64,000 nt of DNA from an uncultured Eubacterium sp. (GTDB lineage Bacteria > Bacillota > Clostridia > Lachnospirales > Lachnospiraceae): assembly GCA_910589595.1 (NCBI GenBank), contig CAJUTM010000001.1, positions 134,376-198,375 on the forward strand, in the 5' to 3' direction. Under the pieces are notes generated by a model. That model had not been told where the DNA came from. It saw nothing but the letters and a program-made list of their open reading frames with translations, and did no database searches. The translations under genes and the position numbers were made by a program. Below are positions 27,324-35,969 of the stretch, one piece after another; position 1 is the stretch's first letter; the number at the start of each line of letters is the position of its first letter.

Positions 27324-27580
27324 TTTTAACAATCTCCTGTCTTGAAATATGTTTCTATTTCTGTTTTCTGCACGTATTATACACGTTTGGAGACTATAAG
27401 ACGGCTTACATTCCCCAAAAATGTTTTTTCTGTCTCAAAACGGCAAAAAGCATGCTTTAGCCTCACTTTTTTCTTTTTCGCTTTATAATGAACTGATTCG
27501 ATGTAAAAATGAAACAGGTTTTGTCATCCTGTGATAAACTAAATGGTTATTTCTTTGTAAGATAGGACAAATTATTATTT

Positions 27581-27907
27581 TCAGCTGTTCATAACCATTT
27601 GAATTGCATTGAGCAGCTCCACTACCGAATTGATATCCGTATTATTATCATTTTTGATAATTTGCAATATCCGCTCTTCCTTTTTATCCATATCATCATA
27701 AAAGAAGTATTCAACATCTGTATCTAACGCTTTAGCAATACGATAAAAAACAGAGACAGAAAAACCTTTACGTCCTGTTTCTATTTCATAAAGAAATGAG
27801 GGCGAAACATCTGCTAACGTTGCCAGCGTTTCCCGTGTGTAATTCTTTTCGGTTCTCTTTCTTAGTATTTGCATTCCCACAGACTTACTGATTTGTTTAT
27901 CCGACAT
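27581..27907 (-). CDS. XRE-family HTH regulator 2
   Basis: 108 aa, with GGAGGT 8 nt before the ATG. The HTH includes YTRETLATLADVSPSFLYE and ETGRKGFSVSVFYRIAKAL. A C-terminal helical region may dimerise. It is a paralogue of the neighbouring regulator, with a 257-nt gap between them. It lies next to the LytTR regulator and may tune the agr module. Confidence 0.85.
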   Translation of the reverse strand: MSDKQISKSVGMQILRKRTEKNYTRETLATLADVSPSFLYEIETGRKGFSVSVFYRIAKALDTDVEYFFYDDMDKKEERILQIIKNDNNTDINSVVELLNAIQMVMNS

Positions 27908-28015
27908 TCCTACTTACCTCCGAGTAAATAGTATCAAAATATGTCAAATTTTAGTACAAGCTATAGTAATCAACGTTTGACACAATAGACAGACACCGGA
28001 CGTACGCGCCTATGC

Positions 28016-28744
28016 TCACATTTTCTGATGTATTCTGCTCATAAACGACTTCTTCATAACCGGCCCGATTTCGAGCACACGGTCGCTCTCCCTCAAATGA
28101 ATCATACGGTTCACGGTATCCACGGTCTTAATATATGACAAATTGACAATTGTCCCGCGGTTGCATTTTATAAAATCATCCGAATCCAATTCCTCCAGCA
28201 TTGCCTTACAGGATTTGTAGGGCACGCAAAAACATTCCCGCTTCGTCGTTATATGTAATTTGTGGTCTTTGCTTTCTATATACATAATTTCATCCAAAGC
28301 AACCATTTCCAGCAGTCCGTCCACGTGAAAATATATATTCTTCTTTTTTGTATTGACGGTGTGGTATTTTATTGCTTCGCGAATCGTTTCCTTTACTTTT
28401 TCAGGATCAAACGGTTTTTCTATAAACCGGTAACAATGTATCGATGAATACATACACATCTTCGGGTCATACAACGAAGTGATGATAATAATCGGCGTAA
28501 ATAAATATTTTTCCACCGCCCTTATCTCCTGTGCAAAATCCGCTCCCGACTGGTCGCTCATTGTCTGCGGATGTAAAATAATATCCACCAAAAATAAATC
28601 AATCGTATGCTTCATGGCAATGGCATATGCTTCCTCTTCTCCCGCAGCCTCGTATATTACGGCAGAAGTTTCTACTTCTTTCACCAAATGAGCCAGCGCC
28701 TTTCTCGCCTCTTCCTTATCTTCCAATATAAGAACTTCTTTCAC
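28016..28744 (-). CDS. LytTR-family response regulator (AgrA-like)
   Basis: 242 aa from GTG 28744, chosen over GTG 28753 because AGGAGC is about 10 nt upstream. The receiver domain starts VLILEDKEEA, with the phospho-acceptor Asp in LFLVDIIL. A LytTR DNA-binding domain fills about residues 135-240 (IMYIESKDHKLHI, FIKCNRGTIVNLSYI). It is divergent from agrB and is the likely partner of the AgrC-like kinase. Such proteins activate agrBD-type promoters by binding paired sites. Confidence 0.9.
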   Translation of the reverse strand: MKEVLILEDKEEARKALAHLVKEVETSAVIYEAAGEEEAYAIAMKHTIDLFLVDIILHPQTMSDQSGADFAQEIRAVEKYLFTPIIIITSLYDPKMCMYSSIHCYRFIEKPFDPEKVKETIREAIKYHTVNTKKKNIYFHVDGLLEMVALDEIMYIESKDHKLHITTKRECFCVPYKSCKAMLEELDSDDFIKCNRGTIVNLSYIKTVDTVNRMIHLRESDRVLEIGPVMKKSFMSRIHQKM

Positions 28745-28803
28745 ATTTACCACGCTCCTATCCTGCGTCCATTTGCCATTTTGCTAAAGTTACCTTTTTG
28801 AAT

Positions 28804-28852
28804 ACTAAACTGCTTTTTATTTACCTCAAAGCAGGAAAATTTTAAGTTTAGT
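28804..28852. promoter_or_regulatory. Candidate LytTR operator (inverted repeat)
   Basis: ACTAAACT (28804-28811) and its exact inverse AGTTTAGT (28845-28852), 33 bp apart, in the divergent region between the LytTR regulator and agrB. The half-site resembles the GTT-containing half-sites known for LytTR proteins. The link is inferred. Confidence 0.4.
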
Positions 28853-28880
28853 TGATTTTATACACATTCTGATAAAGAAT

Positions 28881-28910
28881 TTATGATTTGGAAGTTCCCT
28901 TTGCTATAAT
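28881..28910 (+). promoter_or_regulatory. Promoter of agrBD
   Basis: Extended -10 TGCTATAAT (TATAAT at 28905-28910) with a weak -35 TTATGA (28881-28886) at 18 nt. A weak -35 fits a promoter that needs an activator. GGAGG and the agrB ATG follow. Confidence 0.5.
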
Positions 28911-28933
28911 TTTTTTCAGGAGGCGCGGGAATT

Positions 28934-29527
28934 ATGATTCATGATTATTTACAAGAAAATTTCGGTTATTCCGATTTCCAGATTGGGCAGATTCGCTATG
29001 CTGTTGTCAGTATTTTATCGGAAATAAGTAAAATTATTATTATGGGGATATTCTTCTCCTATATTCATTATTTCCCACAGTACCTTGTAGCTATCGCCGT
29101 CCTGCTGACGCTGAGAACCTGTACGGGGGGACTTCATTTTAAACACTATTTTAGCTGTTTTCTCGTTTCGCTTGGCATTATTTTTGCCGGCGTCTGTGTA
29201 CTTCCCCTCATTCCGGTAGCAAGACCGCTTTATTTTATTTTGCTTCTTGGGTGTATAATTGTCAACTATTTTCTTGCTCCCATCGTCTCTTCATACCGCC
29301 CCGTTCCCAATGGGGTTCAGATAAAAAAATCAAAGAGACAGGCTTTTTACATCATTACCGTTTACGCTCTCATTATGTTTATTGTGCCAACCAACCGGTA
29401 CACTATCGCCGGTTTTTGGATAATCCTGCTGCAATCAGTACAGCTTATTGCAGCAAAACTTATTAAAAAGGAGGCGGAAAAAGAAAATGAAGCACTTGAC
29501 AAAACCATGGATTTTCAAAGCGTGTAA
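28934..29527 (+). CDS. agrB: AgrB-like autoinducer-processing membrane protease
   Basis: 197 aa, several transmembrane helices. It carries the AgrB active-site pattern RTCTGGLHFKHYFSC, with His and Cys six residues apart, as in the catalytic pair of staphylococcal AgrB. It would remove the C-terminal tail of AgrD and close the ring at the membrane. GGAGG lies 10 nt before the ATG. The last 41 nt overlap the agrD reading frame. Confidence 0.93.
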   Translation: MIHDYLQENFGYSDFQIGQIRYAVVSILSEISKIIIMGIFFSYIHYFPQYLVAIAVLLTLRTCTGGLHFKHYFSCFLVSLGIIFAGVCVLPLIPVARPLYFILLLGCIIVNYFLAPIVSSYRPVPNGVQIKKSKRQAFYIITVYALIMFIVPTNRYTIAGFWIILLQSVQLIAAKLIKKEAEKENEALDKTMDFQSV

Positions 29528-29621
29528 CCTCTGCATTGGCTTGGCGGGATTACTGCATTGGACTAAAATGAGTTTACTCCTATTTGGCGAGCAGAAGTAT
29601 CCGGAAGAAACAGAAAAATAA
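29487..29621 (+). CDS. agrD: AgrD-like cyclic-lactone autoinducer precursor
   Basis: 44 aa, below usual ORF cut-offs. AAAAAGGAGG is upstream of ATG 29487, inside the agrB 3' end. The layout is a basic/hydrophobic leader (MKHLTKPWIFKACNLCIGLA), then TKMSLLLF, then an acidic tail GEQKYPEETEK. Aligned with clostridial AgrD (a ring residue plus four, then a tail with a Pro), the ring would be S-L-L-L-F, a Ser lactone instead of the usual Cys thiolactone. The leader cysteines are far from the predicted cleavage point. A terminator follows the stop. Confidence 0.8.
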   Translation: MKHLTKPWIFKACNLCIGLAGLLHWTKMSLLLFGEQKYPEETEK

Positions 29622-29635
29622 TTATTACCGGACGA

Positions 29636-29665
29636 ATGAGGGCAAAACGGATTGTCCTCATTTTT
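29636..29665 (+). terminator. Terminator of agrBD
   Basis: ATGAGGGCAA (29636-29645) pairs with TTGTCCTCAT (29652-29661, one G-T pair), followed by TTTTTC. It overlaps the stop codon of the convergent AgrC-like gene. Confidence 0.7.
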
Positions 29666-30920
29666 CTTTGTCTATATCAAATTCAAAAACGAGCCTTCCT
29701 CCCTGTGCCTTTTCGTAGTAAACACACAATACGCAGTCATACGAGCACAATATATCAACCACATTTGCCAGTCCAATCCCTCTTCCCTCGCCCTTTGTCG
29801 AATAGTCGGGCATAGTAAATCGGGCAATCTCCTCACGCATGAAATATGCAGAATCGTTTTTTACACTGATATGTACGGAATGCGAATCTTCATATATTTC
29901 CACCTCAATATTTCTTCTCTCACTTTCGACGACGGCTTCCATCGCATTATCCAACAGAATACCCATTATTTCCACAATTTTGTACTGCGGGATAATACAT
30001 TTCATCTTATTGATTTTGATATCAAAATCAACATGGCAACCGTTGTTCTCTATCTCATGGAATTTCGAATAGAGAAAACCGATAAGAATCGGAGAACCAC
30101 CGCACAACAAGCGCGAAAAGCGATTGTCACGAAGAAGTTCTCCACAATATTTTCTTTGCATTGCAATAAGTTCATCAAGGTCTTTTGCCAGCAAATGCTG
30201 ACTATAAATGGCATTTATCTGATTGTCAAAATCATGCTGTTTTCTCCGTATGGACTCCAACAACTGCCGGTATACATTGTCGTAGGAGTTCCGCAGCTCA
30301 ATCTCCTTCTCTTTTGCCAGTTTATCGTACTTTTCCCGCTGCCAATTCATGATAAGAATACCTATTAGAACCGTCCACACTCCAAATATCAAATAATCCG
30401 TTATTCTTAAAAATTCTGTCATTTTGTATGCCACAATAATATATACAGCACCAACAAAACATAACAATGTTGCAATATTAATAAGCATATCATAATTCAT
30501 CACAAGTTTCGAAATCTTCCATAGTCTTTCTTTCCTGCTGATTATATAAATCACTATTATAGTAAGTGAATTAATCGTTATCATCAACAAATCTATTTTC
30601 ACAAAGTTTTCTAACATTAATGTTGGAATAGAACAGATAATCTGAACAGCAACTCCAAATATAATATAGAGCATAAAATTCACATTAGCTTTTCTCACTG
30701 AACACTTGAATTTCGTCAACTCATATATGTAAATACCGATATAACCGAATAGCGCCGTTCCCTTTGACCATCCAAAATAATTCGCTGTCTCTACAATGAT
30801 AACTTCCGACAAAATAAAAACGGTATCATGAATCATAAAACAGTACTTCTTACCAAACAAATGGTTTACGCATATCAATGTTGCCACCAACTCCAACACT
30901 GTATTTATACACGTCAGCAT
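29658..30920 (-). CDS. agrC: AgrC-like sensor histidine kinase (GHKL)
   Basis: 420 aa. About six N-terminal transmembrane helices (to about residue 190) serve as peptide sensor, then a short coiled region, the phospho-accepting H in RRKQHDFDNQ, and a GHKL ATPase with N box ILLDNAMEAV and G box GEGRGIGLANV. It is convergent with agrBD and 2 nt downstream of an XRE regulator gene, so those two are co-transcribed. The likely ligand is the AgrD-derived peptide made next door. Confidence 0.9.
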   Translation of the reverse strand: MLTCINTVLELVATLICVNHLFGKKYCFMIHDTVFILSEVIIVETANYFGWSKGTALFGYIGIYIYELTKFKCSVRKANVNFMLYIIFGVAVQIICSIPTLMLENFVKIDLLMITINSLTIIVIYIISRKERLWKISKLVMNYDMLINIATLLCFVGAVYIIVAYKMTEFLRITDYLIFGVWTVLIGILIMNWQREKYDKLAKEKEIELRNSYDNVYRQLLESIRRKQHDFDNQINAIYSQHLLAKDLDELIAMQRKYCGELLRDNRFSRLLCGGSPILIGFLYSKFHEIENNGCHVDFDIKINKMKCIIPQYKIVEIMGILLDNAMEAVVESERRNIEVEIYEDSHSVHISVKNDSAYFMREEIARFTMPDYSTKGEGRGIGLANVVDILCSYDCVLCVYYEKAQGGRLVFEFDIDKEK

Positions 30921-30922
30921 AG

Positions 30923-31264
30923 CTACTGTTCTCCCTTACTCAGCTCTTCTATCATCTCCGCATAATAGCGTAGTCTCTGAGCAATGTTCTCCGGTGTCAT
31001 CTGACGGATATAGACGCCGTCTTCCGTAATGCGGGCAGGTTCACCCGCATTTCCAAATATAAAATTCATATCACAATGCAAGTCCTGTGCTAATATATAG
31101 GCATATGAACTTGATAATCCGGTCTCTCCTCTCTCGATACGATACACGCCATCCTCTGATATATGAAAGATTTCCGCCAGTTCCTTTCTGCTTATCCCAT
31201 AGACTGAGCGGAACTTCTTTAAATTGGCGCCGATAATCGCATCTTCATGTCGCTTTTCTATCAT
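30923..31264 (-). CDS. XRE-family HTH regulator 3 (upstream of agrC)
   Basis: 113 aa from ATG 31264 (GGAGG 5 nt upstream; ATG 31276 is weaker). The HTH reads ISRKELAEIFHISEDGVYRIE, given here as ISRKELAEIFH plus ISEDGVYRIERGETGLS; a C-terminal helix follows. It forms a two-gene unit with agrC. A small palindrome just upstream may be its own operator. Confidence 0.85.
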   Translation of the reverse strand: MIEKRHEDAIIGANLKKFRSVYGISRKELAEIFHISEDGVYRIERGETGLSSSYAYILAQDLHCDMNFIFGNAGEPARITEDGVYIRQMTPENIAQRLRYYAEMIEELSKGEQ

Positions 31265-31300
31265 ATTTTCCTCCATTCCGGAGCATCACAACTTTCTTTG

Positions 31301-31315
31301 AGAATCGGTGATTCT
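31301..31315. promoter_or_regulatory. Candidate operator upstream of XRE regulator 3
   Basis: AGAATC GGT GATTCT, a perfect 6-bp inverted repeat with a 3-nt spacer, 37 bp before the start codon. The size fits an HTH dimer site; autoregulation is inferred. Confidence 0.35.
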
Positions 31316-31474
31316 TTCACTCCTTTTCGTACTAACTAAATGATACCAATAAACACCGGAAACCTGTTCGTTGATATCCGCCGATTACTCGGTATTTTGC
31401 CCCTTTTTTGCCTGTTTTACTAAGTTTTATGAAGAAAAAATGAGTATAAACAGACAAACTCTTCTGAAAGAATC

Positions 31475-31506
31475 AAAAAAGCATGGCCATACAGCCATGC
31501 TTTTTT
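31475..31506. terminator. Bidirectional terminator after pyrD
   Basis: AAAAAA, GCATGGC (31481-31487), 6-nt loop, GCCATGC (31494-31500), TTTTTT. It reads as a terminator on both strands, ending the pyr operon 12 nt after the pyrD stop. Confidence 0.85.
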
Positions 31507-31517
31507 GACAGATATAA

Positions 31518-32435
31518 TTACTCTGACGCGTTTACACACCCAATAATATCACAAATGCTATCCAATCCTTCTCTCTCCGTATAAGCTTCCAGACCATTGA
31601 TAATTTCCACGGTTGTGCGGGGATTGTAAAAATTCGCCGTTCCCACGGCAATCATAGTAGCTCCTGCCATAAGAAATTCCAATGCATCTTCTGTATTTTC
31701 AATGCCCCCCATACCAAGAACCGGTATTTTTACCGCATTCGCCACCTGATAAACCATGCGCACCGCTACTGGCTTTACACAGGGGCCTGACATACCGCCC
31801 GTCTGATTGGCAATGGCAAATGTCTTGCGGGAGACATCTATCTTCATTCCCGTCAATGTATTAATAAGCGAAACACCGTCTGCGCCCCCCGCCTCTACCG
31901 CACGCGCCATCTCCGCAATATCGGTTACGTTAGGACTCAATTTCATAATTACCGGCTGCTTCGCCACTCTTTTCACCGCTCTCGTAATCGCCTCTGCCAT
32001 CTCCGGTTTCTGTCCGAACGCAATCCCGCCGGCCTTGACATTCGGGCAGGAAATATTAATCTCCAGCATATCAATATCTTCTTCTGCCAGACGCTCCACG
32101 ACTTCTACATAGTCTTCCTGCGAGCGCCCGCACACGTTTACAATAATACGGGCATTTCTCTCCCGAAGATACGGTAAATCCCTGTCAATCAACACATCTA
32201 TACCGGGATTTTGCAGCCCGATTGCATTGAGCATGCCGCTGTGGGTTTCCGCAATGCGCGGGGTCGGATTTCCCGCCCACGGCACATTGGCAACACCTTT
32301 CGTAGTAACTGCACCAAGCCTGTGCAAATCGACAAATTCGCTATACTCTAATCCGGAACCAAAAGTTCCGGATGCTGTTGTCACAGGATTATCAAACGTA
32401 AGTCCTGCAAAATTTACTGCTAGTCTATCCGACAT
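31518..32435 (-). CDS. pyrD: Dihydroorotate dehydrogenase, class 1B catalytic subunit
   Basis: 305 aa. It oxidises dihydroorotate using FMN and passes electrons to PyrK. The catalytic Cys is in EINISCPNVK, and the FMN loop region MGGIENTEDALEF and VGTANF near the C-terminus match class 1B. The gap from pyrK is 12 nt. The pairing with pyrK makes it the NAD-linked heterotetrameric type. Confidence 0.96.
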   Translation of the reverse strand: MSDRLAVNFAGLTFDNPVTTASGTFGSGLEYSEFVDLHRLGAVTTKGVANVPWAGNPTPRIAETHSGMLNAIGLQNPGIDVLIDRDLPYLRERNARIIVNVCGRSQEDYVEVVERLAEEDIDMLEINISCPNVKAGGIAFGQKPEMAEAITRAVKRVAKQPVIMKLSPNVTDIAEMARAVEAGGADGVSLINTLTGMKIDVSRKTFAIANQTGGMSGPCVKPVAVRMVYQVANAVKIPVLGMGGIENTEDALEFLMAGATMIAVGTANFYNPRTTVEIINGLEAYTEREGLDSICDIIGCVNASE

Positions 32436-32447
32436 GATATCCTCCTT

Positions 32448-33218
32448 TTATAACTCAATCTCCGTTGACAAAAACACCGGGCCATCTTTGCAAATCCTCT
32501 TATTATGTACGTTAGAATGGGAGTCTACTTCTGTAGACTGACAAACACAGGCAAGACATGCCCCTATGCCGCAGGCCATTTTCTCCTCCAGCGACAACCA
32601 TGCGGGAATATTTTTTTCCTCTCCCCATCTCTTTACCCCGCGCAGCATGGGCAGCGGCCCGCAGGAATAAATCACTTCACCGTCAACTCCCTCTGCCTGC
32701 AGCACGTCGATAACATTTCCTTTCAAGCCGACACTTCCGTCTTCCGTGGCTATCAATACCCATTCCGCCGCCTCTTCCAGTTCCCGCCGCAAAAATGTGC
32801 GGCTGTCACGATAGCCGGCGACTACCGTCACCTCTCCCGACAATTCCTTCGCAAGCTGTAACATCGGCGGTATACCTATCCCTCCCGCAATCAGAACCGC
32901 TTTCTTGTCCTCCAGCGGGAAACCATTTCCCAACGGCCCCATAATACGAATGGTATCCCCCTCATTCTTCCGCGAAAACTCTCTCGTTCCCGCTCCGACT
33001 ACGCGATAGACGATACGCAGCATTCCCCTGTCTCTGTCTATCTCACAAAGGCTAATCGGTCTCGGCAGCAACTTGTCACCATCTTCACAAAAGAGCGAAA
33101 TAAACTGACCGGACACGGCCTGTCCTGCTATTTCCGGCGCCAGCAGCCACATCGAATAGATGTCCTCCGCCAATGGTTCCGTCTGTACAACCTTTGCCAT
33201 GCACTGTTCTTTTGCCAT
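32448..33218 (-). CDS. pyrK: Dihydroorotate dehydrogenase electron-transfer subunit
   Basis: 256 aa. A ferredoxin-reductase-like FAD domain (LLPRPISLCEID), an NAD domain (VLIAGGIGIPPML), and a [2Fe-2S] site CGIGACLACVC with a distant fourth Cys in KRICKDGPVF. It transfers electrons from PyrD to NAD. ATG 33218 has GGGGGAGG 6 nt upstream. Confidence 0.95.
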   Translation of the reverse strand: MAKEQCMAKVVQTEPLAEDIYSMWLLAPEIAGQAVSGQFISLFCEDGDKLLPRPISLCEIDRDRGMLRIVYRVVGAGTREFSRKNEGDTIRIMGPLGNGFPLEDKKAVLIAGGIGIPPMLQLAKELSGEVTVVAGYRDSRTFLRRELEEAAEWVLIATEDGSVGLKGNVIDVLQAEGVDGEVIYSCGPLPMLRGVKRWGEEKNIPAWLSLEEKMACGIGACLACVCQSTEVDSHSNVHNKRICKDGPVFLSTEIEL

Positions 33219-33232
33219 CACAAACCTCCCCC

Positions 33233-34153
33233 TTAGAAAATGTGGTTGATGTCTTCAATCATGTCCAAGACAGCCTGACGGGAAGCGTCTGCATAATTCT
33301 CCTCACCAAAAGCCGCGTACTTTTCCTGCTTATAGGCACAGATAATGCCACGGGAAGAATTGACAATGGCTCCCAATCCGTCGCTGTTAAAGTAAGGGCG
33401 CAAAGCATCTGAGGTTCCCCCTTGTGCACCATACCCGGGAACAAGAATATAGGATTTTGGCATAAGCTCCCGAAGAACTTTTCCCATCTCCGGATAGGTC
33501 GCTCCCACTACGGCGCCAACCTGACTGTAGCCGCAGTTGCCGATAACTTCTGCCCCCCATTTGTCCACATATTCTCCCACAACTTCATACAGTGCTCTTC
33601 CCTCTATTTTTTTATCCTGAAATTCCCCGGAAGATGGATTAGACGTTTTGACAAGAACAAAGATTCCCTTATTTTCTTCTTTGCACACATCTACGAATGG
33701 TTTTACCCCGTCAGTCCCCAGATAAGGATTGACCGTTATAAAATCTTCATCGAAACCGGCAACTCTCTTGCTGCCAATCTGTACTTTCCCGAGATGCCCG
33801 GTTGCATAAGCAGCCGAAGTCGAACCGATATCGCCACGCTTAACATCACCAATCACAACAAGTCCTTTTTCTTTACAATAATCTACCGTCTTTTTAAATG
33901 CTTCCATCCCCGGCAGGCCAAACTGCTCATACATTGCAATCTGCGGTTTGACGGCAGGAATTAAATCATAAGTCACATCAATAATCCCTTTATTGTATTC
34001 CCATATAGCGGCGCCAGCGGCCTCGCATGTCTCCCCCTGCTCCCGAATTGCCTTGTCGATAATCCGGCTTGGAATGTAACTGAGCATAGGGTCTAATCCA
34101 ACAACAACCGGAGCCTTTGTCTTTCTGATATTCTCTACTAACTTATCAATCAT
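33233..34153 (-). CDS. pyrF: Orotidine 5'-phosphate decarboxylase (long type)
   Basis: 306 aa, the long type-2 form. It decarboxylates OMP to UMP. The catalytic motif is VVIGDVKRGDIGSTS, and the phosphate loop is near VPGYGAQGG. GGAGG lies 6 nt before ATG 34153. Confidence 0.96.
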   Translation of the reverse strand: MIDKLVENIRKTKAPVVVGLDPMLSYIPSRIIDKAIREQGETCEAAGAAIWEYNKGIIDVTYDLIPAVKPQIAMYEQFGLPGMEAFKKTVDYCKEKGLVVIGDVKRGDIGSTSAAYATGHLGKVQIGSKRVAGFDEDFITVNPYLGTDGVKPFVDVCKEENKGIFVLVKTSNPSSGEFQDKKIEGRALYEVVGEYVDKWGAEVIGNCGYSQVGAVVGATYPEMGKVLRELMPKSYILVPGYGAQGGTSDALRPYFNSDGLGAIVNSSRGIICAYKQEKYAAFGEENYADASRQAVLDMIEDINHIF

Positions 34154-34193
34154 TTTAATCCTCCATCTTCTCTGCAAAATTTACTGTCTGCAC

Positions 34194-35504
34194 TCAATCT
34201 CCTGACGGCTCATACTGATAAACAATTTTCCCGCCGACAATCGTATAATACACTCTTCCGTTGACGGTGTGTCCGTGAAACGGCGTATTCCTGCCCTTGG
34301 AGATAAACGTATTCTTATCAATTTCATACTCTGAATCCATATCCGCTATCGTTATATCCGCAGGCATGCCAACAGATAAGTCTCCTCCCGCGACGCCCAA
34401 TATACGGTGTGGCGCCGTGCTCATGCGCTCTGCCAACTGCAGCGGCGTCAAATACCCCTTTTTCACAAGATATGTCACCGCCAATGCATAAGCCGTCTCC
34501 GAGCCGACAATTCCAAACGGCGCTTCTGCTATGGATTTTCTTTTTTCCTCTTCCCCGTGCGGCGCATGGTCTGTCGAGACAGCCTCCATCACACCGTCGG
34601 AAAGTCCCTGACAGAGAGCCTCAACATCTGCTCTGCTCCGGAGCGGCGGATTCATTTTATAATTGGCGTCGTCTTCCCGTATGTCTTCATCCGTCAAAAT
34701 GAAATGGTGTGGGCATACCTCTCCGGATACCGGCAATCCATCTTCTTTGGCGGCGCGAATCATTTTCACACTATCCTCGGTGGAACAGTGACAGAGATGA
34801 AGTTTTGCCCCCGTCTCTTTCGCCAGCAAAATATCTCTGGCAACGATAACATCTTCTACCGCGTTCGTGATGCCTGCCATGCCGAGTTCCTCCGCTCGTT
34901 TTCCGGCATTCATGGCTCCGCTGCCAACCATATTTTTATCTTCACAGTGCGCCATTACAGGAAGCCCCAGTCTGGCAGCTTCTCTCATCGCCTTGCGGTA
35001 CAAATCCGCGTCCATGACCGACTTGCCGTCCTCACTAATCGCTCTGGCTCCTGCCGCAGCCATTCCGGCAATATCCGTCAGCACCTCACCATTTTGCCCC
35101 TGCGTCACCGCACCGACCGGATATACATGAATGGGACTGTCTTTCTCTGCAATTTCCAACACTCTTTTTATCATCTCCGGACTATCTGTCGCCGGCTTCG
35201 TGTTCGGCATTGGGCACACGCCGGTAAAGCCGCCTTTTGCCATCGCTTTCGTACCGGTCGCTATCGTTTCCTTATATTCAAATCCCGGTTCACGCAAATG
35301 TACGTGAAGGTCAAGGAAGCCCGGCATCACATACTTACCGGAAGCATCAATAACGATTGCCTGCTTTTTCCACTCTTCTGAAGCCGTATCTGACGAAAGG
35401 CTGCCGATACCAGCAACCTTTCCATCTACAACATATAAATCACATATTTCATCGCGCATATTCGCAGGGTCCAGAAGATGTCCATTTTTAATCCATAGGT
35501 TCAA
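34194..35504 (-). CDS. pyrC: Dihydroorotase
   Basis: 436 aa from TTG 35504, 9 nt after AGGTGG; ATG 35531 is in frame but lies further inside the NUDIX gene and leaves an atypical N-terminus. Metal ligands are in LDLHVHLREPG, VMAHCED, LCHCST and STDHAPH. This zinc enzyme makes dihydroorotate from carbamoyl-aspartate. The start overlaps the upstream gene by 17 nt. Confidence 0.93.
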   Translation of the reverse strand: MNLWIKNGHLLDPANMRDEICDLYVVDGKVAGIGSLSSDTASEEWKKQAIVIDASGKYVMPGFLDLHVHLREPGFEYKETIATGTKAMAKGGFTGVCPMPNTKPATDSPEMIKRVLEIAEKDSPIHVYPVGAVTQGQNGEVLTDIAGMAAAGARAISEDGKSVMDADLYRKAMREAARLGLPVMAHCEDKNMVGSGAMNAGKRAEELGMAGITNAVEDVIVARDILLAKETGAKLHLCHCSTEDSVKMIRAAKEDGLPVSGEVCPHHFILTDEDIREDDANYKMNPPLRSRADVEALCQGLSDGVMEAVSTDHAPHGEEEKRKSIAEAPFGIVGSETAYALAVTYLVKKGYLTPLQLAERMSTAPHRILGVAGGDLSVGMPADITIADMDSEYEIDKNTFISKGRNTPFHGHTVNGRVYYTIVGGKIVYQYEPSGD

Positions 35505-35943
35505 CGAATAAATCCACCTTTCCAAAATCATCTAAGCCGAAACTACTTGTCAGGCCTGCTTTTTCTACATCTTTTACAACTGCCTGATTGGTAATGACCT
35601 GAGAAATATCCTCTTTCAGTACCCATAAGCTGTCGTGCAAATCTTCGGATAAAATAATTTCATCGTTTTGCGCATCACACAAAAAGGCAATTCCTGACGT
35701 GCAGATTTCTCCTGCCGTAAAGCCCCATGTATACAACGGCTTATTCACTTGCACAGACAAACCTGTCTTCTCCTTAATAATACGCGCTACCGCTCCCTCA
35801 GGAGTCTCTCCGAATACCATTTCCCCATCAATGAATTCCCACTGATAAGGCTCGAAAATGCGGTCGTCATACCATCGCTCTACTGCTAAAAATTTGTTCT
35901 TGTACTGTACAATTCCTTTTACCAATATACGAAATTTGCCCAT
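35488..35943 (-). CDS. NUDIX hydrolase-like protein
   Basis: 151 aa. The NUDIX box can be traced as GEMVFGETPEGAVARIIKEK, but the usual R-E-x-x-E-E core reads R-I-I-K-E-K, so two of the three canonical glutamates are replaced. Either the substrate set is altered or catalysis is weak. It lies between asd and pyrC and overlaps pyrC, so it is part of the operon. GGAGGTG precedes the ATG. Confidence 0.8.
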   Translation of the reverse strand: MGKFRILVKGIVQYKNKFLAVERWYDDRIFEPYQWEFIDGEMVFGETPEGAVARIIKEKTGLSVQVNKPLYTWGFTAGEICTSGIAFLCDAQNDEIILSEDLHDSLWVLKEDISQVITNQAVVKDVEKAGLTSSFGLDDFGKVDLFVEPMD

Positions 35944-35969
35944 GATACACCTCCAATCTCACACTACTC

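Noticed and set aside
34407..35381. Plus-strand ORF of 324 codons opposite pyrC
   Set aside because: Antisense shadow of a clear dihydroorotase gene; composition is Arg/His/Ser-rich as expected for reverse reading.
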